A DNA stretch of 64,000 bases. Source: Petrolisthes cinctipes. Lineage: Eukaryota > Arthropoda > Malacostraca > Decapoda > Porcellanidae. The notes below the pieces were generated by a model. The model was not told where the DNA came from and did no database searches. It saw nothing but the letters and a program-made list of their open reading frames with translations. The stretch is taken from positions 868,001 through 932,000 of the forward strand of contig JAWQEG010000287.1 of assembly GCA_033782935.1 (NCBI GenBank), in the 5' to 3' direction. The translations under genes and the position numbers were made by a program. Every line of letters begins with the position of its first letter. The first letter of the stretch is position 1. Positions 22,098 to 32,693 of the stretch are shown here, in pieces.

Positions 22098-23170
22098 GTC
22101 ATAGGCACATCCATATAACATACAGTACTGTGTAACTTATAGTTCTATTTTTATTTGATGTGACTGTATTCTGTTTTGTTCCACTTCCTCCGTTACCATT
22201 CCATGTATTTTTTTTATTTGCCCCGATGTTCTTTCCTTTCCCATTATCAGCTCGTCCTCTCCGCCTCTCCCCCCCCCCCCCATTTTACCTCCGTTTCCTT
22301 CCTCCTGCGTGAATTCACCCACCCCTACTCTCTTTCCCCCTCCCAACTTCTCTTTCCCCCCTCCTCCCGCCTATCTCGTGACCCTTCCGCCTCTCCCCCT
22401 CTATGAGCGGTATACATATATATTCGTTTACTCTACCTGTCCTCACTCATACCTGAAGAGGGCTACGTGATGTAACCGAAAAGTCGTATATCTTTTTCAA
22501 TAAATTACAAATAAATGTGGGTTTTTCACGAGACTTCTGCATTCATGCTCGCTCCATGGGGAAGGGTAGAGGCGTAGGTGGTAGGGGGGGGGGGTGGAGG
22601 TTGCGGGGGAGTATACAGGCGGTGGTGAGCGAGGGAACTGGGTGTGTGTTGGGGGTGCTTGAGGAGAGGTAGGGAGGAAACGAGAGCAAAAAGGGGCGGA
22701 GATAGCCAGGTTGCCGTTAAGGCTGACAAACTATATATATAACAGAAATGATGACAGAATAAAGCTAATGACAATTGCAATGTTTACATTGGAAACATGG
22801 CAACAATGAAGAGAAAACAAATATATTGGTATTCAGTATCCCTAAGAATTCTCATTCAGGTCACATGGTAAACCCTCAATCATAAATTGCATTACATAAC
22901 TATAAACCCATTCACATAAATATTTTTATACATATGGCCCTACATATTAAGCAGGTCTCCATTCTCAGAGAGTTTGAGTGAGCGAGTGGAAGTGGGGGAG
23001 GGGTAGAGTGAGAGGAAGAGGACGAAACATACAAACAGATGGACAGAGAGAGAGGGAGAGAAAGACAAACAGAGAGAGAGAGAGATGATTATTATGATGG
23101 TAGAAAATTTCGTTTGTGATGAATGGAGAGGACTTGTTATGAGGTTTTCTACAATATTAAAACAGAGATT

Positions 23171-23223
<53 letters not shown>

Positions 23224-23243
23224 GTTGGTGTAGCCAGGGAGTA

Positions 23244-23433
23244 TATTATCTTTCAAACAAACGAGGTTGAAGGAAATGGCTTGTTCTGCATTAATGAGTT
23301 TATTATTTATATTTTCACTTATCTACCATCTAAGTGAAGACTTAAGAAAAACAGTAAGAGATATTGAAAATATAAATAATAAACTCATTAATGCAGAGCA
23401 AGCCATTTCATTCAACCTCGTTTGTTTGAAAGA

Positions 23434-23437
<4 letters not shown>
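23244..23437. repeat. palindromic MITE of about 194 bp with 74-bp arms
   Basis: The left arm (23244-23318) is repeated inverted at 23363-23437. It is flanked by TA microsatellites (23200-23223 and 23437-23464), so it may have entered a TA tract. It is nested in the centre of the 4-kb foldback. Confidence 0.78.
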
Positions 23438-23468
<31 letters not shown>

Positions 23469-24153
23469 CACATATAAGCTGAGAAAAGTTAAACCAAGTT
23501 TCTGGTGGGGTCAGGCTTTGTAGTCCCTTGTGTAGTGTGTTGCAATGTTCCTTAAACTAGGGATTCATAACTTCTGTGATATAATGTAAAAGACACACAG
23601 ATAATAACACATAACAATACAATTTCGACGTAAATATTTTGGTATCCCAAATAAAAAGAAATATATAAAGCATAATATATTAAGTGACGTATAAACAAAC
23701 ATGTGAAGCAACCAACACCTCGAAGCGTTACTCGATAATCTCGGGGCCTCAGTCTCAGGCCACGACCTTCAATCCCGAGGTTGAGGTATAAAAAAATAAT
23801 AAACTAAGGTCTTTGTGTGGCAATAAAGAAATGTTGCTTATATGATACCATGTTGTCTCTTTTATCGAATTATACCATAGTTCTTGGTTAGGTAAGTAAA
23901 GTAATATTTATGTCTATGATATAATTTGGATGAAAATAATTTAAAATATACCTTTTCTTAATAAAAATATATACGTTAAAAGCATCACGAGCGGCAACAC
24001 TCTCCACACCCTACATTGCAGTTCTTGGGTGGTGAGAAAATAAAGTAAAAAAATTAATACATGCAGTGTAATGTGTTGTAAATATTGGAACCACGATGTA
24101 ATTAAATATAAATTATATGAGCGAGAGAGATATATATGAAATAAAAAAATAAC

Positions 24154-24154
<1 letters not shown>

Positions 24155-24244
<90 letters not shown>
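24155..24244. repeat. TA microsatellite, about 45 units
   Basis: A pure TA run of about 90 bp in the central part of the foldback. Confidence 0.95.
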
Positions 24245-24247
<3 letters not shown>

Positions 24248-25444
24248 GTTATGCATTTTGCTATAGAATAAATATATCAATGTATAATGAACTAGAAAAA
24301 TTCACAATGCCGTGAATGCAGAAGTCTAGTGAAAAACCCACATTTATTTGTAATTTATTGAAAAAGATATACGACTTTTCGGTTACATCATGTAGCCCTC
24401 TTCAGGTATGAGTGAGGACAGGTAGAGTAAACGAATATATATGTATACCGCTCATAGAGGGTGAGAGGCGGAAGGGTCACGAGATAGGCGGGAGGAGGGG
24501 GGAAAGAGAAGTTGGGAGGGGGAAAGAGAGTAGGGGTGGGTGAATTCACGCAGGAGGAAGGAAACGGAGGTAAAATGGGGGAGAGGCGGAGAGGACGAGC
24601 TGATAATGGGAAAGGAAAGAACATCGGGACAAATAAACAAAATACATGGAATGGTAACGGAGGAAGTGGAACAAAACAGAATACAGTCACATCAAATAAA
24701 AATAGAACTATAAGTTACACAGTACTGTATGTTATATGGATGTGCCTTTGACCTGAAGAAGCAATAGCGAAACGTCGTCAATAAAGGCTCCTCGTCATAG
24801 AGTGTTGTTCTTACCATTTTGTCAAGCAAATGCTTATTTTAACTCAACGTTCTTCATCTCACTAGACTCTATTAAAATAAATTTTAATAGTTCGTACTGA
24901 AAATAAATAAGAAAACAGATGACAAAATTAACAACAAACGATAACACTACTTCACTATCTGTAAATGTAAATCGTTATAAATTTGTCTATAATTATATAA
25001 AAAGCTTATAACCTATCCCTATTACTAAGGTAGAAATTAATATTTGAAGCCATAAAACGAATCACAGCACGAGCCGTGAGCCCGTGAAGCACTGCCAGGC
25101 AGATCCCCTCCCATCACAATCAGTTGGCTGATGTATGACAACCACAACTGAGAATAAAATACGAGTTATTTCAGTATGCGTTATAATTCAGTTCCTCATT
25201 AACAATGTATGCTACTGTTCTTCATATACTGTATATATGGCAAATAAACATAATATATTTAGTTCACCACAATGCTCTCTTGATTAGATATAATAAGGTT
25301 ATATTATCTCTAAACTTTCCTAGCAACTTATCGACCAATCATCTCCGTCGTTATATGTTCAACTCTCTACACCTCCGTCACCTCCTTGTGGGGTAGGGTA
25401 TAGAGGAGCCCAGGGTGATAAAGAAACTCCCTTCCGCAACTGTA

Positions 25445-25961
25445 CCTGATTTTAATTTCACTGCCTGTTCAACCTTGTTAAAAATTAGAGCTTCAATGAA
25501 GTTGTCTTCTTGTACCAGAGAAAATATGGATTCCATACCGATATTATTTATTTTACAAGTTTCACTTAAGGATATGGTCTGATTTCCTACATAATTGTCA
25601 CCTTTCACTTTCACCTTAATTAATGATAGCAAACCCTTTACTTGGTAAGTTGACTGTATTTTTGACAATGCCTGCCAGTCGAGTCTGTGACTCACTGCCT
25701 GCTCTTGCTCCTGAGCCCGCAGCTGTGCACTGCTGACTCAGCGGATGGCAAGGGTACAAGCGACTTTGAAATACTACTGACTGGAGAGATATTGCAATGT
25801 CATCTCTTTTAACCCTAGTAAACCCTCAGTTGGTAAACTGAAATTTTCACAAATATAGAAGGTGCATTTTAGTCTCTGACCATTCGGTGAAAGTGTAATA
25901 GGAAATTTGACCATTCCTTTAATGATTAATTTACTACCAGTTAAATTTAAGTCTAATTTAA
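25445..25961 (-). pseudogene. Gypsy 2 protease C-terminal half and pol linker
   Basis: The minus-strand frame runs through a protease-like segment (KFPITLSPNGQ, TEGLLGLKE) and on to IFNKVEQAVKLKSG at the foldback target. Two in-frame stops lie at about 25730-25776, so it is dead. The right edge is the Harbinger target at 25959-25961. Confidence 0.75.
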
Positions 25962-26164
25962 GGCCCGTCCACACGGTCGAGCACTGGCCACCGGGCACGA
26001 GGGCTTTGCTCGTCAACGGTCAATTTCAGCGGGCAAACCATCAAACTACCTTTCTCGGCGCCATCTGCGGGCAGTGGATGGAAGTCTGACATTTATGCCA
26101 AACGTACGAGGTAAGGTGCGAGCAGACCCACTCACTGCACTCAGTATTGGCCGAAGTTCACACC

Positions 26165-28142
26165 ATGTCCACACCTATTGCTAGTGTATACTGGTCTCGA
26201 CAAGACACAGTAACATTAGTTGACTTATATAGAGCACAGCAGTGTTTATGGAATGTGAGGTGTTTTGATTATAAAAATAGAGACAAACGTGCTGCAGCAT
26301 TGAAACACATAGCACAGACAACAGGCAGGAGTGAGAGTGACGTGAAAAAAAAAATAGATTCCCTCCGAAATCAACATCGGCGGGAAATGAGATTAATGGC
26401 CACATCCCAGAAGTCAGGAGCTGGGACGGACGAAATCTACACACCTAAGTTGTGGTGTTTTGACATACTGTCATTCCTCAATGATGGTGACTGTGTGCGG
26501 TCATCGGTGTCAAATATGAAGAACACTACCAGCAATCAGCAGGCTACAGCATCGGTATCCGATGATGTTTCTGATTCTGAGGTACGTATACACACTGTAC
26601 ACACACTGTACACACACTCAACTCCTGTGCGAAAACCGTTGTTATTTCCATAATTAGTATTGTCCAATTAACAGTTGTGTGTATTTTGTAATATTCAGGA
26701 AACCAGTTAATTGAGATTAGATAGATAACGTTTTTTCACATTCATTTTATTGTCTTCATTGTCTGAAATACATGTATTCAGAGGGTATAGTACAGTCGCG
26801 AACCAAAGTTTCGCACCCCCCTTGGCTGATAGGAAGGCGAAAACAGTGTTAAAGATATGCTGAACGATAGGACAAACTGGTGTTTCGCGTTGGTAAAGAA
26901 AGCTAAGAAACAGTGTAAGGTTCATTTTCACAAACAACAAACTGCAAGTAATCGAAAATGAAGCTCACACTGTCTCGTTACCAACTCGATACACCAGTTT
27001 GTCCGATCGTTCAGCATATCTTTAATACTGTCTTCGTCTTCCTATCAGCAAAGGGGGGTGCGAAACTTTGGTTCGCGACTGTACATGATCATATATGCAC
27101 AATGCTTCTATCACCAATTTATACATAATTCTTATGTAAATGTGGAAATGGGAGGTTTAACACAATTTTAGAGGAATGGTAGACAGGGCGGGGAGGAAGG
27201 AAAAGTTTGACAGGGTAGAGAGTCTGAGGTGGGGATGGTGGGGAAGGAGGGTTAAACTTGGAGGAGGAGTGGGGGCAGCTACGTAACTACATTTGCCATT
27301 CTGCATTGCCATGACACAGCGCCCTCCGCATTAAAGTAGTTCATGTACTGGATACGGATTCTGTTGCCAACAGTGGTGGCGCCAGAACCCAATCGTTGCA
27401 GTTCAGTCAACTGCGATGCTTCGCGCCAGTTACCCGCAGTTACTGTACCCCCAACAAAATCCTCTGTATCCACAGATCCCTCAGGCGTGTAGTGGCTAGT
27501 AAAATCACGTCTGAGATAGTTATGCAGAGCCGTGCATGCAAGGACTACTTTCTCAATTTTAACAGGGGGCAGACTAATCGGCGCCATAAAAACTCTAAAC
27601 CTATTAGCAAGAATGCCAAATGCATTTTCAATAGTGCGTCTAGCTCTAGAAAGTCTATATGAAAATATTTTTTTCCTCTCGGGTTTGGTTATGATGTGGA
27701 AATGGTTTCATCATATATCTCTGCAGTTGGAAAGCATCGTCTGCCACAAATACATAAGGCAATATTCTGTCACTCCCCTGAACAACTCTGTCTGTTGGTA
27801 AGCCTGCAGTGTTGTTTGCAATATGATGGTAGAGATCACTGTTGCTCCACACTCCACCATCTGAAACTCTTCCATTAGCACCAACGTCTACATAGATGAA
27901 TTCCAGATTAGCATCACAAACTGCAAGTAGGACAATACTGTGGCTACCCTTATAATTGAACAAATATGACCCGCTGTCTTGTGGAGGCCTTATTAATATA
28001 TGTTTCCCGTCTATGGCTCCCAGGCAATTGGGGAAGTTGCATCTTGTAAAAAAACCTTGTGCCACACGCATCCATTCCTCCGGTGTTGTAGGTACCTGTA
28101 AATAGGAAAATTCAAATTACACTTAATTTGAGTGACAGACGT

Positions 28143-28212
<70 letters not shown>

Positions 28213-29038
28213 GAATTACGCAACACACGCATTGGCAACCTAGTAAAAGCAGTTTATTACGCTAACCATCGAATCATTTAATTATCCTACATTATATTAT
28301 ATTATCCTACATGTATTCATAAACTATTCATCACAATTACCAAAGAATAATTGTCTAACATTATATATCTTAACTATGTGCAATTTTGATAGAGAGAGAG
28401 GGGGGGTGAGAGGTGATGGAAGGATAGGTGTGCGAGGGGGATGGGAGAAGCATGTTTGGCAAGGGAAGGAGGGAACTGATGTAGGGTAGGAGGATAATTA
28501 AATAGACTTATCCGAACCTTTGAACAGGTGTTTAGGTTCTCATTGACTACCCTAAAGTATATAAGAGGTAAAGATATATGTGGCACACATTCATACTTCC
28601 CTTTTTTAACAGATTTTTACCGATCCCCTTCTGAGCAAGCAAGAGGACTCCCACAGAGCTTCTTCAACAGCAACCACATCTGGCTGTCATATGGACTATA
28701 CGCGTATACGCGAACAAACTCCTGTACCATCCACTTCTGGCTGTCGTATGGACAATACCCGTTTACGTGAACACTCTCCTGTGCCATCCACTATCCAAAG
28801 ACCCACGAAAAGGGCTCGGGTACCGGACGACACAGATAAAGTCATTGAACAATCTTTAGGACAGCTGAATGCATTGTCATCTACACATGACAGTGACGAT
28901 GATTTTGGTACTGTAGTAGCACACGGTCTACGACATATGCATGGAGACACTAAAATATATGCAGAAAAACTCATCAACGATGTATTATTTATGGGTAAAC
29001 TCGGTAAAATAACAGCGTCGACAAAGCTGACCGAATAA
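26165..29038 (+). CDS. MADF/BESS Harbinger DNA-binding protein, two exons
   Basis: In Harbingers this partner protein brings the nuclease to DNA and the nucleus. Exon 1 (26165-26581) starts at an ATG in ACACCATGTC and encodes a MADF domain: LVDLYRAQQCLW, KKKIDSLRNQHRRE, and LWCFDILSFLND. It ends GAG/GTACGT in phase 0. Exon 2 (28613-29038) follows a strong CTTTTTTAACAG acceptor in phase 0. It encodes a Ser/Thr-rich linker, a basic RPTKRARV stretch (possible NLS) and a BESS-like tail (VAHGLRHM, INDVLFMGKLGK). The total is about 280 aa without stops. Exon 2 lies within the intron of the opposite-strand nuclease gene. The upstream in-frame TTG is not needed. Confidence 0.85.
26791..27083. mobile_element. 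289-bp MITE, TA target, long TIR
   Basis: CAGTCGCGAACCAAAGTTTC starts at 26793 and its inverse ends at 27081, with TA on each side. Complementarity runs well over 100 bp inward with scattered mismatches. It lies in the intron of the MADF gene. The CAGTCGCG start links it to the 19192-21279 element. Confidence 0.9.
28142..28210. repeat. CT microsatellite in Harbinger
   Basis: About 34 CT units just outside exon 2 of the nuclease gene. Confidence 0.95.
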
Positions 29039-29392
29039 TAATAAAGGGGAACAGACGACTGTATTACAATGTGTATCGATATATGAATAAAATTGGAGTA
29101 GAGAAATGCTATATGCATGTAGGATTTACGAATGTGTGATAATTTGCTAAAGGTGCAATATGTACTTGAGATTTAGTTGTTGCTCGTATCACTCATTTAA
29201 AATGATGCAGGTATCTAGCTATACTATGTAAGTTACATAATGGAATCATTAACATTATACAATATTACATAGGATATGTATTACATTTTCAGGGAAGCAT
29301 GTTGAGTTCTATTTTTCATAAACAAAAATATAGGGTATTTACCATATAACTGTATAATGTCCTTGTTTGATGGCCGTGCCTTCTCCCTCAGG

Positions 29393-29589
29393 TACAGCCA
29401 TGGCTGATAGTGCTTGACCAGGGTCCAAGGAGTGTTGGAGAGCAACTGAACAGAGTTCGAAAACGTGAGTCTTCTAAACCTCTCTCAACGTTGAGAATGG
29501 CTTGGAAAATTCACTTGTTCGAACTCTGTTCACTTGCTCTCCAACACTCCTTGAGTCCTTGTGGTCAAGCACTATCAGCCATGGCTGTA
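29393..29589. mobile_element. 193-bp MITE, TA target, near-complete palindrome
   Basis: CAGCCATGGCTGATAGTGC starts at 29395 and its inverse ends at 29587, flanked by TA. Arms of about 70 bp enclose a short loop. It lies between MADF exon 2 and nuclease exon 1, inside the nuclease intron. Confidence 0.9.
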
Positions 29590-29692
29590 CGCATCCGAGT
29601 ATAATTTAGCCCCATTAAAGTGATTCTTTCTGAACTAGGTAGTTATTAATAGCTTGGTTATATTCAATAAAACGTGGCCGTTTGATGTCTTT

Positions 29693-29697
<5 letters not shown>

Positions 29698-29746
<49 letters not shown>
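29698..29746. repeat. GA microsatellite in Harbinger
   Basis: About 24 GA units downstream of the 193-bp MITE. Confidence 0.95.
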
Positions 29747-29748
<2 letters not shown>

Positions 29749-30457
29749 CAATAGTAATATATTGGCTTCATAATCTCTCTTTTAAAGTCTCAACATATAG
29801 CTTCATAATTGTGCAAACCAACATCACGTTTTCTACATAGCTTACCTTCATGTAATCATCCTTCAGAACTTCATAAATAGCATCACAGGTTTCTGGAATG
29901 ATGATTGACAAACTCTGCTTGGAGATCCTCGTACTGTATTGCAGTGACGTGTAGGAACAACCAGTAGCCAGGTATCGGAGAGTTACCTCTAGACGTGCGA
30001 TCGGTGCAATACTTTTCCTCATATTTGTCTCTTGCCTTTGTATGTGCGATTCCACTTTCGACAAGAGAACATAAAAACTGTTTATATTCATCCTCATGTA
30101 ATTACAAAACAGATGTTCATTTTCATCCTGCAGTTCACGTAGGATTGTCACTGAACTACCCATTGCCTCACGTCTTTGCAACCACTCCCGGCACCAGATA
30201 TGTCTCCTTGATCTCTTGTTTTTCTTTTTAATGCAGGCAGCAATTATAATACTATAAAGTGCTATCTTCTTTCGAAATATGGCGGGCACCATGGTTATCG
30301 TACTGCACAAATCTACCCTCTCACAACCTCTGCTTTCGGCCGACTGAGCTCCAACCACCATCGACAGCCGTGTGGACACCATCGCGGGCAGAGTCTGCAG
30401 ACTTTGCCCGGTAAGGGAACAGCCTGCCAGGCACAGCTCGACCGTGTGGACGCGGCT

Positions 30458-30661
30458 TAATGGTTGAATAGACCATCGTTCCTGTGGGTTTTCCTTTCAC
30501 AGATGTTTAAGTGTTACTTCAGATATTAATGATACACAAGCTCCTGTATCAAAAGCTAATGAGACATTTGTATTGCCAATGTTACAAAGAAGTGATAGTA
30601 CATCAACTTTACCCAAGGCAGCAACAAGTATATTTATTTGTTTAGGCGTGATTAAATTGGC

Positions 30662-30690
<29 letters not shown>
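30458..30690 (-). pseudogene. Gypsy 2 protease N-terminal half
   Basis: The minus strand encodes LAFDTGACVSLISE, the retropepsin active-site motif, preceded by an ANLITPKQINIL segment. A TGA follows about 15 codons later. The domain continues past the Harbinger at 25961. Confidence 0.85.

Positions 30691-30693
<3 letters not shown>
30664..30693 (-). repeat. 30-nt A tract at the gag/protease border
   Basis: A pure 30-base run (T on the plus strand) lies exactly where gag ends and the protease frame begins in a different phase. It may be an expanded slippery stretch or simply an unstable homopolymer. Confidence 0.85.
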
Positions 30694-30698
<5 letters not shown>

Positions 30699-31782
30699 GT
30701 CACCTGTATTTGCACGTCTATTATTTATTTGGTCTCTTTCATTTAAGGTTACTCTACATTCATCTGTGTTATGTGTCACACTATTATGAATAATGCAATA
30801 CTTGTTACTGGGCTTGTTGTCACATTCACTTGCCACTTTACTGTTATCCTTACTTTTGGCATTGGAGCGATTATTATCTGGGCTGTGTACATATTTTCTG
30901 CAGATTTTACAATAAGGTTTCTTCTTCTTTGTGCTCTGAGTTGTGAAGTTTGCAGTGTTTTGTGTCTGTGAAGTGCTCTGGTGAGTGTCTGTGTCAGTGA
31001 TAATGGCTACAGGTAGGGCTCTAGGTACATTACCTTGTGCGTTCAACCACTCTGACCGTTTTAAGAGTTGTTTAGCATCTCTAATGGTCGAACCTACTAA
31101 CGCTAGAGTCGTACTCGAAGTAGCTGTTCCACAATTACTCACTGCCAAACTGCCCCCCACCGAAAACATCCTTGAGATCTTCACTAATCTGTTTAAAGTT
31201 ATTCAAATTATCTGGATCAGTAAAAACAATTGCAGTCATTAATGTACTAGCATTGGATTCTGGTTTAATATGTTCACATACGAACGTTATTTAGTCTTTG
31301 TCATCTGCAATCACTGCAGGAAGCATATTATCTTCACAAACCCTTAGAAAAGTATGAATATTGTAATTAACATCTTCCCCAGTGAATTCCTTCACTGTAT
31401 GTGCTTGGGGAAGAACATTAATAGTACTAGTAGCAGAAGTGTTAGTTGCCATTGTGTGTGATGCGGTGATAGTATTTAAAGCCGTAGAGTAAGTACGTCT
31501 TGACCTAAGTGAAATGTTAGAGAGAAAAGAAGTAAACAAGTCAGTTAATGATGTAGATTTAGTAAGAGGAGGAGTATTAGATGCCACTCTACCGTCTGTT
31601 ATGTCTAAATCCAGTGCAAGAATATTTTTACTCAATTGAAAACTTACACTTTCTATTGTATTTACACTTAAATTAGTGATTTCCGTTGAATCAACTAAGC
31701 TTTCACTACTTTCAAATATTGCTAAACTATGTTTAAGTTTGCGTAGCGAATCCAGTGCTTTACCGTATTTTCTCTCATCCAT
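30694..31782 (-). pseudogene. gag: Gypsy 2 gag, frameshifted
   Basis: The minus-strand frame opens at 31782 (MDERKYGKAL) and runs 163 aa with a Ser/Thr-rich N terminus and the start of a capsid-like part. A stop at about 31291 breaks it, and related sequence continues in another frame from about 31265 to 30694. The second part ends with a zinc-binding stretch (CKICRKYVH; CIIHNSVTHNTDEC) before the A tract. The zinc knuckles and the adjacent protease support the gag call. Confidence 0.72.
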
Positions 31783-31922
31783 TACCTGTCACTCTGCTTA
31801 AAGATTCACAAAGAACATTAATTTTGCTATATATACGTGAAGACATACACATATTAGTGGTCTAAATGATGAATACATAGAAGTTTTAATGAGGAGATAT
31901 TGGTAATACGTTTATATATTTA

Positions 31923-32693
31923 TCCTAGTGCAGTGGTTCCCAATATTTTTAGCAGGTGACTGCAATCATGCTCCTCCAGCCATAACCGCGACCCCACTGG
32001 TTTTATGCAGTGTATATAACTAAATAAAGAATATAATGTATGTGTTGCATGTTACTATATTACTGACTGTAGGCTGTAAAAGCAAAGAACAAGTATAATT
32101 TTCTTGTAAGAGGTGCTGTAAGGCTGAAAAAAAAAGAGACAACATGAACATGATTAAATTGAATTCACTTTAATATGAACATTTACATCAGAAAAATTTG
32201 TGTTACATTCCACAAAGTGGCAAAGGCAAACTAAAGATAAAACTGTTTCTTATCAACTGATAACTGATTTTAACGGGATCCTTGGGACTGGAATTTACTG
32301 GTAAGTTTGTCCATTCGTGGCTCAATCATAGAAAGTGCTATTCTTAAATCATGTTCAGGCTGCAACCGATTTCTGCTTTTTGTTTTGATGGTAGCTAGGG
32401 ATGCAAACCCTGATTCACACAAATAGGTTGTAGCGAACGGCAACAACACTTTCTCAGCCTCTCTTCCAAGGACTGGCTTCTCCTTCACAGCAGTCCAGAA
32501 CATGCCTAGTGATTGTTGCTGAAAGTTGAAGTGGAGAGTTTCATCATGTTGCACCTCGATGAGCTCCTCTTGCAGTTTTTGAATGGAAGATTTTGATGTT
32601 GTGAGACTTGTAAGTGCTTGCTGACCCCAGAAAAACTGCTTGGTGACTCCATTGGGGGTCGCGACCCCAGGGTTGGGAAAGGGGGTCCTAGCG
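31923..32693 (-). mobile_element. hAT transposon remnant (ZBED5-like), 8-bp target
   Basis: TCCTAGTG (31923-31930) and TCCTAGCG (32686-32693) form an 8-bp target duplication with one mismatch. The left end CAGTGGTTCCCAA and the inverse right end (TTTCCCAACCCTGGGG) are imperfect hAT-style TIRs. Only about 755 bp remain. Confidence 0.82.
32270..32635 (-). pseudogene. hAT transposase C-terminal dimerisation domain
   Basis: The frame has FWTAVKEKPVLGREAEKVLL, FATTYLCESGFASLATIK and KSRNRL, the hAT C-terminal dimerisation region in the ZBED5-like form. The BED finger and catalytic core are absent. The frame is open to the left of the first Met (32554) and ends at TAA 32270-32272. Confidence 0.85.

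Larger units (their letters stand above)
21409..25444. mobile_element. 4-kb foldback element with about 1.1-kb inverted arms
   Basis: CAGTTGCGGAAGGGAG starts at 21411 and its inverse ends at 25442, each flanked by TA. Arms 21411 to about 22550 and about 24310 to 25442 are near-perfect inverted copies. The central 1.8 kb holds a smaller palindromic MITE and CA/TA microsatellites. No transposase is present. The interior edges carry polypyrimidine/polypurine tracts (22240-22400 and its mirror). It belongs to the TA-target group by its ends; nothing else fixes the superfamily. Confidence 0.85.
27279..30292 (-). pseudogene. HARBI1-like nuclease, two exons, one frameshift
   Basis: This is the DDE nuclease that excises and inserts Harbingers. 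Exon 1 (30292-29846; ATG giving MVPAIFRKK) encodes a basic N terminus and an HTH-like region (RYLATGCSYTSL, RISKQSLS). It ends AAG/GTAAGC in phase 0. Exon 2 starts at 28095 after TTTACAG in phase 0. It carries CLGAIDGKHILI, a second Asp in VDVGANGRVSDGG, and RARRTIENAFGILANRF with the Glu. Between them, at about 27665-27672, an A run (A7) shifts the frame once, and reading resumes in the next frame to a stop at 27279. All other sequence is open. It is either a recent pseudogene or a homopolymer base error. Confidence 0.87.
25959..30460. mobile_element. PIF/Harbinger transposon with two genes
   Basis: The left end GGCCCGTCCACACGGTCGAGC (25962) and the inverse of the right end (GCCGCGTCCACACGGTCGAGC, ending at 30457) form the TIR. 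The flanks read TTAA on both sides, so the 3-bp target is TAA or TTA, as in Harbingers. It carries the two usual genes, a MADF/Myb-like protein and a HARBI1-type nuclease. Two small TA-target MITEs are nested inside. The element interrupts the Gypsy 2 protease. Confidence 0.93.
15276..31790 (-). mobile_element. Gypsy-type LTR retrotransposon 2, remnant with four nested insertions
   Basis: Pieces of one minus-strand gag-pol lie at 31782-30694 (gag), 30690-30458 and 25961-25445 (protease and downstream), 21408-21280 and 19191-19086 (pre-RT), and 15574-15276 (RT start). Between them sit a Harbinger, a foldback, a TIR element and piggyBac, each flanked by its own TAA/TTA, TA or TTAA target. At each junction the frame continues once the insert and one target copy are ignored. 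No LTR was recognised on either side. The RT is cut after the SSLD block where Gypsy 1 begins. Confidence 0.85.

Noticed and set aside
28011..28238. Arg-Glu repeat peptide
   Set aside because: Translation of the CT microsatellite. The same applies to the Arg-Glu peptides at 41815-42022 and 42837-43025.
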